Origin: JAWLHU01 sp041690255
Lineage (GTDB): Bacteria > Bacillota > Sulfobacillia > Symbiobacteriales > Symbiobacteriaceae
Direction: 5' to 3'
Assembly (NCBI GenBank): GCA_041690255.1
Contig: JAWLHU010000009.1
Location: 186,001-250,000 of the forward strand
Length of the DNA: 64,000 bases
The notes under the pieces were generated by a model, which had not been told where the DNA came from, did not search any database, and was given only the letters and a program-made list of their open reading frames with translations. Below are positions 24,463 through 34,026 of the stretch, one piece after another. The position numbers were made by a program, and so were the translations under genes. Each line of letters begins with the position of its first letter. Positions within the stretch are counted from its first letter, which is position 1.

Positions 24463-26001
24463 CTAGTGCCCCGCGGTCGTCTGAGGCTGCGGCCGGTGCT
24501 GCTGCCCGGCCTGCTGGAACTTCACGTTGGGCATCAGCCAGGCCGCTGCCAGGGATGCGACGGCCGCAAGCATCACCACCAGGTGGACATCCCGCAGGGC
24601 GCCGGCCAGGGCCCGGGCCATCGCCTCGATCTGCGCCACCGGCAGCTCAGCCCGGGAGACCGGGTCGAGGAGCTTGTTGGCGATCTCGCCCGCCTCCGCC
24701 GTGGTCGTGGCGGATATGCCCGGGATCTGCTGTAGCCCGCCCAGCAGCACGAGGTTCATGACGGCACCCATGGCGGAGACCCAGACAAGGCCGCCCAGGG
24801 TCCGCATGAACTGGAGCGATGCGGTGGCCACGCCACGGCGGGTCCAGTCGACCGCGTTCTGCACGCCGAGGACGAAGGCGACCGAGGAGAAGCCCATCCC
24901 GGCACCAATGGTGAAGGTGACCAGTGCGAGCAGGACCTCCGGGATCTGGGGCATGGTCCGGCCAAGGAGCACCAGGAAGACCGATCCCAGTGCGTTCAGC
25001 CCCAGTCCGAGCAGGGCGGAAGGGCGGACGCCCATGCGCATGATCAGCTTGGCGCCCAGCACGGCGGCGATCGGCCAGCCGACGGAGAGCCAGAGGAGCG
25101 ACGCACCGGAGCGGGTGGCGGAGAAGCCCTGAACACCCTGGGCCCAGATCGGCAGATAGACCGACGTGCCGTACATGACGCCGCCCACCATGAAGGACGA
25201 GAGCACGGCAAAGCCGATGGCCGGCTCCTTGAAGAGCGCCAGTGGCATGATCGGATCCGCTACCCGTGCCTGTGCGATCAGGAAGATGGTCAGGAAGAGC
25301 ACAGCCCCCGTGAGCATGCCGAGGACCTGCCAGGAGGTCCACGGGTAGTGGGTGCCACCGGAGAGCAGGGCCAGCAGGAGCAGGGACATGCCCAACGTCA
25401 GGGTGATGGCACCCACGTAGTCAACATTCACTCGCTTCTGGGTCACCTGCTCGTCAAAGAACCGCCAGACCATGAAGATGGCCAGGGCGCCCAGCGGCAG
25501 GTTGATGTAGAAGAGGTAGCGCCAGGACAGGTAATCGGTCAACAGGCCGCCCACCAGTGGACCGATCAGGGCAGAGAAGCCCCAGACAGCGGAGAACCAG
25601 GCCTGCATCTTCGCGCGCTCGGCGGGGGTGAAGATATCGCCCAGGATCGTCTGGACCACCGGCTGGATGGCGCCCGCCCCCAGCCCCTGCAACGCCCGGA
25701 AGAAGATCAGCATCCCCATGCTCGGCGCCAAGCCGCAGAGGGCCGAGCCACCGACGAAGATCACCGCCCCGATGGTAAAGGTGGTCTTCCGACCGAAGAG
25801 GTCTGCCAGCTTGCCATATACCGGCACCGTCGCGGTGGAGGTGAGCATGTAGGCGGTCACCAGCCAGGTCAGCAGGGAGAAGCCGCCCAGCGAGCCGACA
25901 ATCCGGGGCATGGCGGTGTCCACGATCGTGACGTCCACCGCGGTCAGGAAGCTGGCAATCATCAGGGCGAAGACGGTGTAGATGCGCCGGTCCTTGATCA
26001 A
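24463..26001 (-). CDS. MFS multidrug exporter, EmrB/QacA (DHA2) family
   Basis: A 512-residue protein with about 14 transmembrane helices and the DHA2 motifs ASFLTAVDVTIVDTAMPRI (first helix) and KLADLFGRKTTF (loop 2-3). Members use proton motive force to export drugs or metabolites. The TTG at 26001 is preferred over the ATG at 26022 because AAGGAGGAG lies 7 bases before it. It has no adjacent regulator except the ECF pair downstream, and its substrate is unknown. Confidence 0.88.
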   Translation of the reverse strand: MIKDRRIYTVFALMIASFLTAVDVTIVDTAMPRIVGSLGGFSLLTWLVTAYMLTSTATVPVYGKLADLFGRKTTFTIGAVIFVGGSALCGLAPSMGMLIFFRALQGLGAGAIQPVVQTILGDIFTPAERAKMQAWFSAVWGFSALIGPLVGGLLTDYLSWRYLFYINLPLGALAIFMVWRFFDEQVTQKRVNVDYVGAITLTLGMSLLLLALLSGGTHYPWTSWQVLGMLTGAVLFLTIFLIAQARVADPIMPLALFKEPAIGFAVLSSFMVGGVMYGTSVYLPIWAQGVQGFSATRSGASLLWLSVGWPIAAVLGAKLIMRMGVRPSALLGLGLNALGSVFLVLLGRTMPQIPEVLLALVTFTIGAGMGFSSVAFVLGVQNAVDWTRRGVATASLQFMRTLGGLVWVSAMGAVMNLVLLGGLQQIPGISATTTAEAGEIANKLLDPVSRAELPVAQIEAMARALAGALRDVHLVVMLAAVASLAAAWLMPNVKFQQAGQQHRPQPQTTAGH

Positions 26002-26091
26002 GCGGTCTCCTCCTTCTCTCATGACAATCCGAATGGTTCGACGACCACCACCCTCATTCCTCGCGAGTTGGTGGTGGGCGGGCGCGGAAAA

Positions 26092-26114
26092 GGGCGCCCC
26101 CGCCGGGGACGCCC
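26092..26114 (-). terminator. Terminator after the Ala/Lys-rich protein gene
   Basis: A GC-rich stem (GGGCG...CGCCC with one mismatch) followed on the minus strand by CTTTTCC, a few bases after the stop at 26125. Confidence 0.65.
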
Positions 26115-26124
26115 CACTTCATAC

Positions 26125-27045
26125 CTATGCGTTACTCTCACTTGAGCCCGAGGGCTTGGTCTCGTCCGTGGCCTGCGCGGTCTTCTCTGCCTCAGCCTTT
26201 GCGGCCTCTGCAGCCGCTTTTGCCGCCGCCTTTGCCGCCTTCTCTTCCTCAGCCTTTACGGCGTCCGCAGCCGCCTTTGCTGCCTTCTCTTCCGCAGCCT
26301 TTGCTGCCGCTTCTGCAGCCGCCTTTGCTGCCGCCTTTGCCGCCGCCTCTGCAGCTCCCTTTGTTGCCGCCTCCGCAGCCGCCTTGGCTGCCGCTCTTGC
26401 GGCATTCTGTACAGCGTTTTCCTCCTCCGACTTCTTCCTCCTTACGTACTCGGATTCCACCAACTCGGCCTCCTTGAACCAGAGGACCAGGCAGGATCCA
26501 TACTTCGGGTGGTTCCTCCGGATGAAAACCGGAACCTCATAGGCCTTCTTCACGGGCGCCATCCACCCCTTCTGCTTCAGAAGGGCGGCCATCTCGCAGC
26601 GCCACTCACTCCCATCCTTCAGCCAGGTCACCCGGTAGTGCATCTCGTTCGTCGACTCGTATTTCTCTTTTGGAATACAGATGGCGGTCCGCGCCTCGTC
26701 ACTGAAGATCACGTGAAAAGCGCCGAAGCGGGGGGAGGGCAGCTTGTGATCCGAGGCTGCAACGCCCGCCAGGAGCTGGGAGCCCGTGTTGCTGCGAACC
26801 ATCCCCAGCGCTGACGCGTAGCACACAGGAGGGTTCTGCAGGACATGCAATTCCACCGCATTGCCGGAAACCGGAACCTCTTGTGCGCTGTCAATCGCCT
26901 TGTCCAGTTCGGAGTCATCCATTGGCATGTGAGACACCGCAATCTCTTCCATGCGGGAGATGATCTCTCGCATCAGCAGTTCCTGGTCTACCCGCGCTGT
27001 ACCCACCTGCTTCGCCTGCCCTGTTCGCTCAGCCCGTTTCTTCAT
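26125..27045 (-). CDS. Unrecognised protein with long Ala/Lys/Glu helical tail
   Basis: A 306-residue protein. Residues 1-200 are an unrecognised globular part (FGAFHVIFSDEARTAICIPK, VTWLKDGSEWRCEMAAL). The last 100 residues are low-complexity Ala with Lys/Glu (AAAKAAAEAATKGAAEAAAK), a likely single long charged helix like the tails of histone-like and TolA-type proteins. The ATG at 27045 lies 8 bases after GGGAGG, inside a longer frame starting at 27060. Its upstream region carries the 22-bp tandem repeat. A DNA-binding or structural role is possible, but nothing proves it. Confidence 0.7.
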   Translation of the reverse strand: MKKRAERTGQAKQVGTARVDQELLMREIISRMEEIAVSHMPMDDSELDKAIDSAQEVPVSGNAVELHVLQNPPVCYASALGMVRSNTGSQLLAGVAASDHKLPSPRFGAFHVIFSDEARTAICIPKEKYESTNEMHYRVTWLKDGSEWRCEMAALLKQKGWMAPVKKAYEVPVFIRRNHPKYGSCLVLWFKEAELVESEYVRRKKSEEENAVQNAARAAAKAAAEAATKGAAEAAAKAAAKAAAEAAAKAAEEKAAKAAADAVKAEEEKAAKAAAKAAAEAAKAEAEKTAQATDETKPSGSSESNA

Positions 27046-27160
27046 GCGCTTCCCTCCCAACCCTTCTAGTCGGAATATACTATTAGATCTAGAAAGCTAA
27101 TTATCCTTCCTCCCTGTCGCTATTTTCCGACTGAATTTCTAACTCCCCGATCTCGCTGGC

Positions 27161-27490
27161 GGAACCGCGACCCTTCTGCAGGAGAACCGCGACCCTTCTA
27201 CAGGAGAACCGCGACCCTTCTACAGGAGAACCGCGACCCTTCTACAGAGGACCTACGACCCTTCTGCAGGGGAACCACAACCCTTCTACAGGAGAACCAC
27301 AACCCTTCTACAGGAGAACCACAACCCTTCTACAGGAGAACCGCGACCCTTCTACAGGAGAACCACAACCCTTCTACAGGAGAACCGCGACCCTTCTACA
27401 GGAGAACCGCGACCCTTCTACAGGAGAACCGCGACCCTTCTACAGGAGAACCGCGACCCTTCTACAGGGGAACCACAACCCTTCTACAGG
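27161..27490. repeat. Array of 15 tandem 22-bp repeats
   Basis: Fifteen contiguous 22-bp units between two divergent genes, in a 560-base stretch that otherwise has no gene. Most copies are identical. Two forms alternate: one with CCGCGACCC and one with CCACAACCC, differing by two linked G-to-A changes. Copies 1, 4 and 5 vary further. Each unit contains AGAA and TTCT as an inverted pair nine bases apart. With 22 mod 3 = 1, the reverse strand meets stop codons in every frame, so the array is not coding there. Two helical turns per unit would place protein sites on one face of the DNA. Confidence 0.97.
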
Positions 27491-27544
27491 ACCACCCAGA
27501 ATCCCACACCCCAGGCAATTCCCCTCCCCCCACACCCGCCGGCG

Positions 27545-27553
27545 TGGTACTAT
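27545..27553 (+). promoter_or_regulatory. Extended -10 element upstream of degV
   Basis: TGG followed by TACTAT, about 50 bases before the degV start. No convincing -35 is seen. Confidence 0.35.
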
Positions 27554-27606
27554 AGAGAGAAACCGTCATACGAGCAGACAGCATGACCCTGGAGGTCGTT
27601 CACACC

Positions 27607-28464
27607 ATGCACTCCATTCGCATCTTCACCGATTCCACCGCAGACCTGACCCCGGAACTGCTGGCAGCCAACCACGTGACCGTCGTCCCGCTGGTGGTCC
27701 AGTTCGGCCAGGAGTCCTACCGGGACGGCGTGGAGATCGACACCCGCCAACTCTTCGCCAAGGTGGCTGAGACCGGGCAGCTACCCAAGACCGGTAGCCC
27801 AAGCCCCGCCGCCTTTCAGGAGGCCTTCACGAGGGCGACTGCCGCCGGAAGCCAGGCGCTCTTTATCGGGATCTCGACCCGGTTCTCCTCCACAGTCCAG
27901 AACGCCCAGATCGCCGCCTCGCTCTTCCCGGAGGGACAGGTCCGGGTCTTTGACTCCGCCAACCTTTGCAACGGCATCGGCCTGCTGGTCCTCCTCGCCT
28001 GCGACCTGGTCCGGGCCGGCCATTCGCTCGATCAGGTCGTGGCCGAACTGGAGAGAGCCCGCCCACTCGTCCGCAGCGCCTTCCGGATCGACACCCTGGA
28101 CTACCTGTACAAGGGCGGTCGGTGCAGCGGCGTCACCGCCCTGGTCGGGGGACTGCTGAGCATCAAACCGGTCATCGCCGTGGAAGACGGGGGCATGGTC
28201 GTGGCCACCAAGTTGCGGGGCCACCGCCAGAAGGGGCTGGACTGGATGCTGGAGCGCTTCGCGGCGGATGCCGCCGCCGGCCGGGTCCAGACCGACCGGG
28301 TCTTCGTCGCCTACACCGACGTCCCCGAAGATGCCCACTACATGGCCGATGCGATCCAGCGGATCCTGCCCGGCGTCCAGATCCTCGAAGCGACGGCGGG
28401 CTCTGTGATCAGCAGCCACTGTGGACCGGGAACCAGCGGCCTCTTCTACCTGAACAAGGCGTAG
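27607..28464 (+). CDS. DegV family fatty acid-binding protein
   Basis: A 285-residue DegV protein: IRIFTDSTADLTPELLAANH at the start, GISTRFSSTVQNAQIA in the middle, LDYLYKGGRCSGV and the C-terminal GSVISSHCGPGT motif. DegV/FakB proteins bind a fatty acid and present it to FakA kinase. The ATG at 27607, after GGAGGT, is chosen over one at 27583. It is a single gene with its own terminator; no fakA is in the window. Confidence 0.92.
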   Translation: MHSIRIFTDSTADLTPELLAANHVTVVPLVVQFGQESYRDGVEIDTRQLFAKVAETGQLPKTGSPSPAAFQEAFTRATAAGSQALFIGISTRFSSTVQNAQIAASLFPEGQVRVFDSANLCNGIGLLVLLACDLVRAGHSLDQVVAELERARPLVRSAFRIDTLDYLYKGGRCSGVTALVGGLLSIKPVIAVEDGGMVVATKLRGHRQKGLDWMLERFAADAAAGRVQTDRVFVAYTDVPEDAHYMADAIQRILPGVQILEATAGSVISSHCGPGTSGLFYLNKA

Positions 28465-28479
28465 CCCCATGGTGCAGCG

Positions 28480-28505
28480 AAAGGACGCCCGACCGGGCGT
28501 CCTTT
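28480..28505 (+). terminator. Terminator after degV
   Basis: A perfect 11-bp stem, AAAGGACGCCC with its complement, 15 bases after the stop. Confidence 0.8.
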
Positions 28506-28573
28506 CGTTATGCGAACCGCCAGCGCCAGATCTTCGTCAAAGATGGGAAGGTTATGACGAACGGAGGGCATCC

Positions 28574-30274
28574 ATGCGCTTCGTGAGATTCTGTGTGGCG
28601 ACTGCCGGGATTATCCTATTCTGCTTGACCGGATGCAGCAGTCCGGCTCCATTACCCGAGAAGCCTCCCACCACCGTCCCGGTCACGGCCGACCGTCCCG
28701 TAGAGCCTGTCTCAGCGGAGGCGCCACCTGCGGGGACCTCTGCGCCGCAAACAGGTTGTCTCTTTGCGATCAGCGGTGGTCAGCCCTGGGGTAAGATCAG
28801 CAACCCCCAGGTCGGGACGTTTGTCAAGGCCGGTGAGTGTGAGGCGAAGGTTCCTTCCGACTCGCTGGCCGTCACCTTCCACGTGCCTCCCTCCACCACC
28901 GAGAAGGAGGCCCATGCGGCCCTGCAATTGACCGGCCCGCAGGAGCCAGAGATACGGCTCTCCCGCACCTCCCAGCAAATGAGCATCGCCCTGCTCTACC
29001 CCTCAGGAGCCCCCGGTGACCGCCTGGTTGCCGGCCTGGAGGGACCCGTCGGTGAGGGCGGTGCCCCTGTCTCCATGCGGTTTGTCATGGAGCGGGTGGA
29101 GTCCCCCCGGATCCAGGCAACCTGGCGTCCAGAGGGGGGCACCGACTGGCGGTCGTTCGACCCGACCCGCACCGTGCCGAGCGGGCCCCTACAAGTCCGC
29201 CTTCAACTCCCCGCTGGTATTGACAAGGAGGCTTTGCTCCAGCAGATTGGCATCGGGGCCGGCGGCGCCTCCTATACCGTCGCGACCCCCGAGCCGCAGA
29301 GCCTGGTCATCGACCTGCCAACGCCGGAGCCCCACCATCTCTTCCGGTTTGGCGATATCGGTACAGCCTACCGGCTCCACACCCGAGACTCCCTCCTCGA
29401 GTTCTTCACGGGCGAGCCCGCCCGGCTTGTCGCCCTTGACCCGGCCAACGGGCAAGAGCAGGTGGTGGGCGAGGTGCCACCCAACGTGAGCCGCGCCCGC
29501 TTGGATCCGCATGGAAAACTGGTCGCCCTCTGGGCCATGGGAGATGATCTGTACAGCCATGACCTCTGGATCATGAACCACCGGAGCGGCGACCTGCTGC
29601 GGATCCATCTCGCCTTCATCCCGAAGCTCGCCTTCTGGACCGAGCGTGGACTGGTCCTGCCCACCCCGAATCAGGTGTTCACTTTCCACCGGGAGACAGG
29701 GAGGACGGAGGGGCACCCAAGCCAGGGGGTATTCTGGAATGCGATCTCGCCCGACAACCGCTACCTGGCGGGTTTCAACTACGACGACCGCAAGGTGGAC
29801 CAGGCCGGACTCGCTCCGGTGACCATCGTCCTTCATGACCTGGCAGCCGGCGAAGAGCGACTCTTCCCTGGCGTGACGAAGATCGTGGTCCCGCGTTCGC
29901 ACGCCCCCCTGACCCTGCCTATGAGCTTCACGGCAGACGGTCTCGGGCTGGATATCCACGAGCCCCTGAGCAGCGACCGGACCACGCAGGGCACCTATCC
30001 CGAACGTCTGGTCCGGCTCGACTTGAGGACCGACGAACTCTCCGAGCCAGGCCCACTTCTCTACGGTGAGCCCACCTCTGACTGGCACCCCGACCCGCAG
30101 GACCAGTTTGCCTACTCGCGAAGCCCGGGGTGGGATCAGGTACTGATCCGCACCCCGGCAGGTGAGACAAAGCACTACGGCACAGGCCTGGTCATCGGCT
30201 GGCGACAGGACGGTCGGCTCCTCGTCCTCCGCTGGGCCAATCTGGAGTACCGTCGCGGCCCTGAGGGACCGTGA
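28574..30274 (+). CDS. Lipoprotein with probable beta-propeller domain
   Basis: A 566-residue exported lipoprotein. The signal ends in the lipobox ILFCLTGC, with the lipidated Cys near residue 19, then a Pro-rich spacer. The ATG at 28574 follows GGAGGG by 5 bases; the longer frame from 28469 runs through the degV terminator and is not credible. The C-terminal two-thirds has repeated segments like SPDNRYLAGFNYDD and DPHGKLVALWAMGDD, typical of PD40/WD40-like propeller blades. The function is unknown. Confidence 0.78.
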   Translation: MRFVRFCVATAGIILFCLTGCSSPAPLPEKPPTTVPVTADRPVEPVSAEAPPAGTSAPQTGCLFAISGGQPWGKISNPQVGTFVKAGECEAKVPSDSLAVTFHVPPSTTEKEAHAALQLTGPQEPEIRLSRTSQQMSIALLYPSGAPGDRLVAGLEGPVGEGGAPVSMRFVMERVESPRIQATWRPEGGTDWRSFDPTRTVPSGPLQVRLQLPAGIDKEALLQQIGIGAGGASYTVATPEPQSLVIDLPTPEPHHLFRFGDIGTAYRLHTRDSLLEFFTGEPARLVALDPANGQEQVVGEVPPNVSRARLDPHGKLVALWAMGDDLYSHDLWIMNHRSGDLLRIHLAFIPKLAFWTERGLVLPTPNQVFTFHRETGRTEGHPSQGVFWNAISPDNRYLAGFNYDDRKVDQAGLAPVTIVLHDLAAGEERLFPGVTKIVVPRSHAPLTLPMSFTADGLGLDIHEPLSSDRTTQGTYPERLVRLDLRTDELSEPGPLLYGEPTSDWHPDPQDQFAYSRSPGWDQVLIRTPAGETKHYGTGLVIGWRQDGRLLVLRWANLEYRRGPEGP

Positions 30275-30383
30275 CCAGGCGGCCCGCAGAGTGCGGGGAC
30301 CCTGGAGCGATACCGCAGGTCTGGCTCACAGCGTCAAAAGATGGGCATCCTTGCCCGTAGCGGAAGCATAAAGGAGGACTCAC

Positions 30384-30854
30384 ATGATCGGTTTTGCGGC
30401 TGGTATTGAGGCTGCGCTCGATTTCGGCGTCGCACGTGTCAAGGACCTGATCAAGGAGATGACCCCGGAGCAGTTGGAGACGGTCCCGAACGGTTACACC
30501 AACTCCGTTGCCACCCTGATCGTTCACACATATGGCCTGGAGGGGCGCCTTGGCTACAGCCTGCGCGGCCAGGAGGTGCCGGAAGAAGTCACCCGGGAGT
30601 TGCTGCTCCACCTCCCCCGGACGCAGACCCTGCCCGAGGTGAAAGGTGAGACCGCCGAGTCGCTGACCGCCAAGATCGAGAAGGCCCGTGGCCTGCTGAA
30701 GGAGGCGCTCGCCACCCTGACCGAGGCCGACCTGGACCGGGAGATGCCCATGGGGCCCGGCCGGACCGTCTCCGTCCGCTTCATTCTCTCCCTCCTGCCC
30801 CAGCACCAGGGCCAGCACTTCGGCCACATGCAGATGATCAAAAATCACATCTAG
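30384..30854 (+). CDS. DinB-like putative metal-dependent protein
   Basis: A 156-residue four-helix bundle of the DinB type. The three metal-ligand histidines are in TLIVHTYGLEGRL (near residue 51) and in HQGQHFGHMQM (near 137-144). Related proteins include thiol transferases such as bacillithiol transferases, but the substrate here cannot be told. The start is clear: AAAGGAGG lies before the ATG at 30384. Confidence 0.83.
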   Translation: MIGFAAGIEAALDFGVARVKDLIKEMTPEQLETVPNGYTNSVATLIVHTYGLEGRLGYSLRGQEVPEEVTRELLLHLPRTQTLPEVKGETAESLTAKIEKARGLLKEALATLTEADLDREMPMGPGRTVSVRFILSLLPQHQGQHFGHMQMIKNHI

Positions 30855-30858
30855 ACAG

Positions 30859-30891
30859 CAGAGGAGGAGGGCTTCGCCCCCCTCCTCTGCT
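30859..30891. terminator. Bidirectional terminator between dinB-like and reductase genes
   Basis: A GC-rich stem of at least 10 bp (GCAGAGGAGG with its complement) between two convergent stops; TCCTTTTCC follows on the plus strand. Confidence 0.8.
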
Positions 30892-30906
30892 CCTTTTCCC
30901 GGCGAA

Positions 30907-33900
30907 CTAGATCCGCTCAATCTCCACCTTGGTGTCGTACTGGGCGCATCCACCGGTCAGCGCATCGACCAGGGGCGAGCCCTTACCTAGGACCTCGTCC
31001 TGCCGGATCAGATCGTTCACCCGGAAGCCGGTGCCACGCCCCGGGGCCAGGCCGGTCGGCTCGTTGCCCACCTCCCGGAAGTTGTAGTTGGTGTGTCCAT
31101 AGCCGCTCACCGGCGGGATCACCGCGCCGTCGATCTCGATCGCCTTCGCCCCGTAGGTCTCGTGTCCGTAGGAGAACTCGGCGCCGACGACACCCGGACG
31201 GATCCCCTCCGTAATGAAGACCGTCGCCTCCACCTCGCCGGTGGCGGAGCGAACCTTCACCCGGTCACCGTTCTGAATGCCCCGGGCGACCGCATCCTTC
31301 GGATGGATCCAGACCGGATTCTCGGTCCGGATCTCCCGGAGCCAGGCGTTGCCGATCGTCCGGTGGTTGGAGAGGTGGCTCGACTTCCAGTTGGTGAAGG
31401 CGAGCGGCAGGTCGTCGCTGATCTCCTGGCCGGAGTAGTCGACGGCGTTGTAGTGCAGCGGGGTGCCATCGTAGAACTTGCCGGTGTAGGAGGACTTCGA
31501 GCGGGCCGCCACCTCATCGTACAGATTGACCTGGCCGGCATAGCGCATGGACACCCACTCGCCTTCGTAGGCGGTCTCGGGGGCGGCGAAGCGACCGCCG
31601 CGGTTCAGGACGTAGACCACCTTCGGCCACTCCTCCGGCTTGACCGCCGCCTTCCAGACCGCCTCGTCGAAGCCGGCGCCCAGGGCCGTCTGCCGGGCCT
31701 TGACGAAGATTGCCATCTCCTCATCGGCAGCGTCGGGGACCGGGGTCCCATCATAAGCGATGTTCGCGGCCATCTTCAGGTAGAAGTCGGTGGCGCTGTG
31801 CATGGCCGCCTTGCCGGGGAAGGCGTTGTCGCCCACGCCGGGCAGACCCAGCTTCTTCGCGATATCGATCACGGCATCCTCCACAGGCCGGGGGCCGTCC
31901 ATGACCTTGATCGCCGGCTGGAGCAGGTGGGCCTCCTTCAGGTTCTGGTTCGGGTAGATCGTCTGCAGGCCAAACCGCTCCAGGTAGGTGGTGTCCGGCA
32001 GGATATAGTCCGCGTACTGCGACGTACCGCCTACCACCACATCGAAGGAGACAACCAGCGGCAGCTTGGCTTCATCCTTTAGCATCTCCGCCTGCACGCC
32101 CCCGCCCACCACCGACTCGACCAGCGAGATCCGGTTGATGAAGAGAGCACCCAGGTTGTACGGATAGCCCTCATAGGCCGAGGGGACCAGCTCGTGGACC
32201 GGGTTGCCGCCCAGGACGGTCCAGCGCCGCTTGGCCGGGTAGCCGTCACGGGCGAAGAGACTGCTCTTCTCGTAGACCTGCTTCTCCCGAGTGATCGGGA
32301 TCCCCCATGGGGCCCGGCCGTCGGGGGCGCCCTTCAGGTCGTACCGGCCGCCCATCTCCTTGTACCGGACCGCCGAAGAGTTCTCGCCGCCCTTCCAGTC
32401 GTGGTTGCCGATCAGGTAGTTGAGGATGCCGATGGCATAGACCGAGTAGAAGCCGTTGGTGTGCATGGCCGGTCCCCGGTAGGAGACGGCCACTGCCCGC
32501 TTGCCGTGAGAGGTGAACTCCCGGGCCATCTCGATGATCGTCTTCTCCGGAACGCCGCAGAGTTCGGCGTACTCGGCGATCGTCTTCTCCATGGCCCGCT
32601 CCTTCAGGAGGGTGAAGGCAGACTTGACCCGGACTCCGTCGATCTCGGTATCGACTTCCAGGTCGCCATCCACCGCGGTAGATGCCGCCACGGGTACCCC
32701 GCCGGAGAGGACGACGAAGCTCTTGGCATCCCCCAGCTTCAGGGCGTTGGCCCGGAGCTTCTGGCGAGCCGGATCGGAGAGGTTGACCAGGTGCGTGGCG
32801 TCGGACCAGGTGGGCTCACCGTCGGCCTTGGCAGCGGCACTGTTCGGATTGCGCAGGTAGCGCTCATCGTACCGCTTGTTCTCAATGATCCAGCGGATCA
32901 TGCCCATGGCGAGGGCCAGGTCCTGACCAGGCTGGACCGGCACCCAGAGATGCGCCTTCTCCGCGGTCTTCGAGAGCCGGGGATCGACCACGACCAGCTT
33001 CATGCCCCGCGCAATGGCGTTGGTCAGCTTGGGCGCCAGCCAGGTCGGCCCCTTGTTGGCGGTCATGAGGTTGGTGCCCCAGGCGATCAGGTACTGGGTG
33101 TGATCCAGGTCGGCGTACTGCCGCTTCTTCAGCGTATTGCCATCACGGCCGCGCACGTTGGCCAGGACGCCGGGCACGCCGCAGATCCCGCCGTGGTCGA
33201 AGATATTCAGGGAGCCAAAGGACTTGTTGGCCATGCGGACCATGAAGTCCTGACGGTTACCGTTGGCGAAGGCGATCTGGTTCGACTTCGGCCCCAGGTC
33301 CGGATGCTTCGTATCGATCAGCAGGTCCTTGTACTTGGCGTCGAAAGCGGCCTGGGTCATCTCCCCTTTCTTCACCTTCTCCCAGTCGGCCATGACCGGC
33401 CCCTGGGCCACGTAGGCGAGGTAGGGCTTCACCCTGGCGGCGATCTCATCGATCGCCTGCTCCCACGAGACGGTCTCCCACTTGCCCGAGCCACGGGGAC
33501 CGACCCGCTTCAGCGGCTGGGCGATCCGGTAGGCATCGTAGGCGGTCTGGATACCGGCCTGCCCCTTCAGGCAGGTGCGTCCGCCCTTGAACCCCCGGCC
33601 GTCGACGGCGAGGTCGCCATGCCCCTTGGCCGCATCCACGACACCTGTCGCATAAGGGATCTGGCCGTAAGGGACGGTGTTCAGGGGGGAGTACGGGTTG
33701 CCGGCAATCTTGCGAATGTAGGACTTGCCGCCGGTCTGCGCCGGGTCGGTCAGGGTCACCTTGATCGTGCAATGGGTCTGGCACTGCTCACAGGTGGTGT
33801 AGATCACCCGGTCGGCCGGGGTCTCCTCCCCAAAAGTGCCGGTGCCGTGATCCGTCCCGGCAGCGAAGGGATCATCGAACGCCTGGGAGAGCCCGTTGCC

Positions 33901-34026
33901 CAGGAGGGGCATGGCGGCGATCGAGCCACCGATCACGGCGGCGCCGGCCACAAACTGACGGCGGGTGACGCCGTTCTTCGCACTCTGATCGGGAGCGTTC
34001 TTCGGCTCGTTATGCTGCGTGGTCAT
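30907..34026 (-). CDS. Molybdopterin oxidoreductase catalytic subunit (tetrathionate reductase TtrA-like)
   Basis: A 1039-residue DMSO-reductase family enzyme. A twin-arginine signal, TRRQFVAGAAVIGG, starts at residue 21. The Fe-S motif is C79-x2-C82-x3-C86 (CEQCQTHC) with a fourth Cys in GRTCLKG. The probable Mo-ligand Cys is in FDHGGICGVPG. The size and the adjacent Fe-S and NrfD subunits match tetrathionate, thiosulfate or arsenate-type reductases; TtrA is the best fit by length and gene order. The ATG at 34026 follows GGAGGG; a longer frame begins at 34059. The active site faces outside, and the substrate cannot be fixed from sequence. Confidence 0.85.
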   Translation of the reverse strand: MTTQHNEPKNAPDQSAKNGVTRRQFVAGAAVIGGSIAAMPLLGNGLSQAFDDPFAAGTDHGTGTFGEETPADRVIYTTCEQCQTHCTIKVTLTDPAQTGGKSYIRKIAGNPYSPLNTVPYGQIPYATGVVDAAKGHGDLAVDGRGFKGGRTCLKGQAGIQTAYDAYRIAQPLKRVGPRGSGKWETVSWEQAIDEIAARVKPYLAYVAQGPVMADWEKVKKGEMTQAAFDAKYKDLLIDTKHPDLGPKSNQIAFANGNRQDFMVRMANKSFGSLNIFDHGGICGVPGVLANVRGRDGNTLKKRQYADLDHTQYLIAWGTNLMTANKGPTWLAPKLTNAIARGMKLVVVDPRLSKTAEKAHLWVPVQPGQDLALAMGMIRWIIENKRYDERYLRNPNSAAAKADGEPTWSDATHLVNLSDPARQKLRANALKLGDAKSFVVLSGGVPVAASTAVDGDLEVDTEIDGVRVKSAFTLLKERAMEKTIAEYAELCGVPEKTIIEMAREFTSHGKRAVAVSYRGPAMHTNGFYSVYAIGILNYLIGNHDWKGGENSSAVRYKEMGGRYDLKGAPDGRAPWGIPITREKQVYEKSSLFARDGYPAKRRWTVLGGNPVHELVPSAYEGYPYNLGALFINRISLVESVVGGGVQAEMLKDEAKLPLVVSFDVVVGGTSQYADYILPDTTYLERFGLQTIYPNQNLKEAHLLQPAIKVMDGPRPVEDAVIDIAKKLGLPGVGDNAFPGKAAMHSATDFYLKMAANIAYDGTPVPDAADEEMAIFVKARQTALGAGFDEAVWKAAVKPEEWPKVVYVLNRGGRFAAPETAYEGEWVSMRYAGQVNLYDEVAARSKSSYTGKFYDGTPLHYNAVDYSGQEISDDLPLAFTNWKSSHLSNHRTIGNAWLREIRTENPVWIHPKDAVARGIQNGDRVKVRSATGEVEATVFITEGIRPGVVGAEFSYGHETYGAKAIEIDGAVIPPVSGYGHTNYNFREVGNEPTGLAPGRGTGFRVNDLIRQDEVLGKGSPLVDALTGGCAQYDTKVEIERI

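Noticed and set aside
27161..27490. CRISPR array
   Set aside because: The 22-bp units abut directly with no spacers, and no cas gene is present.
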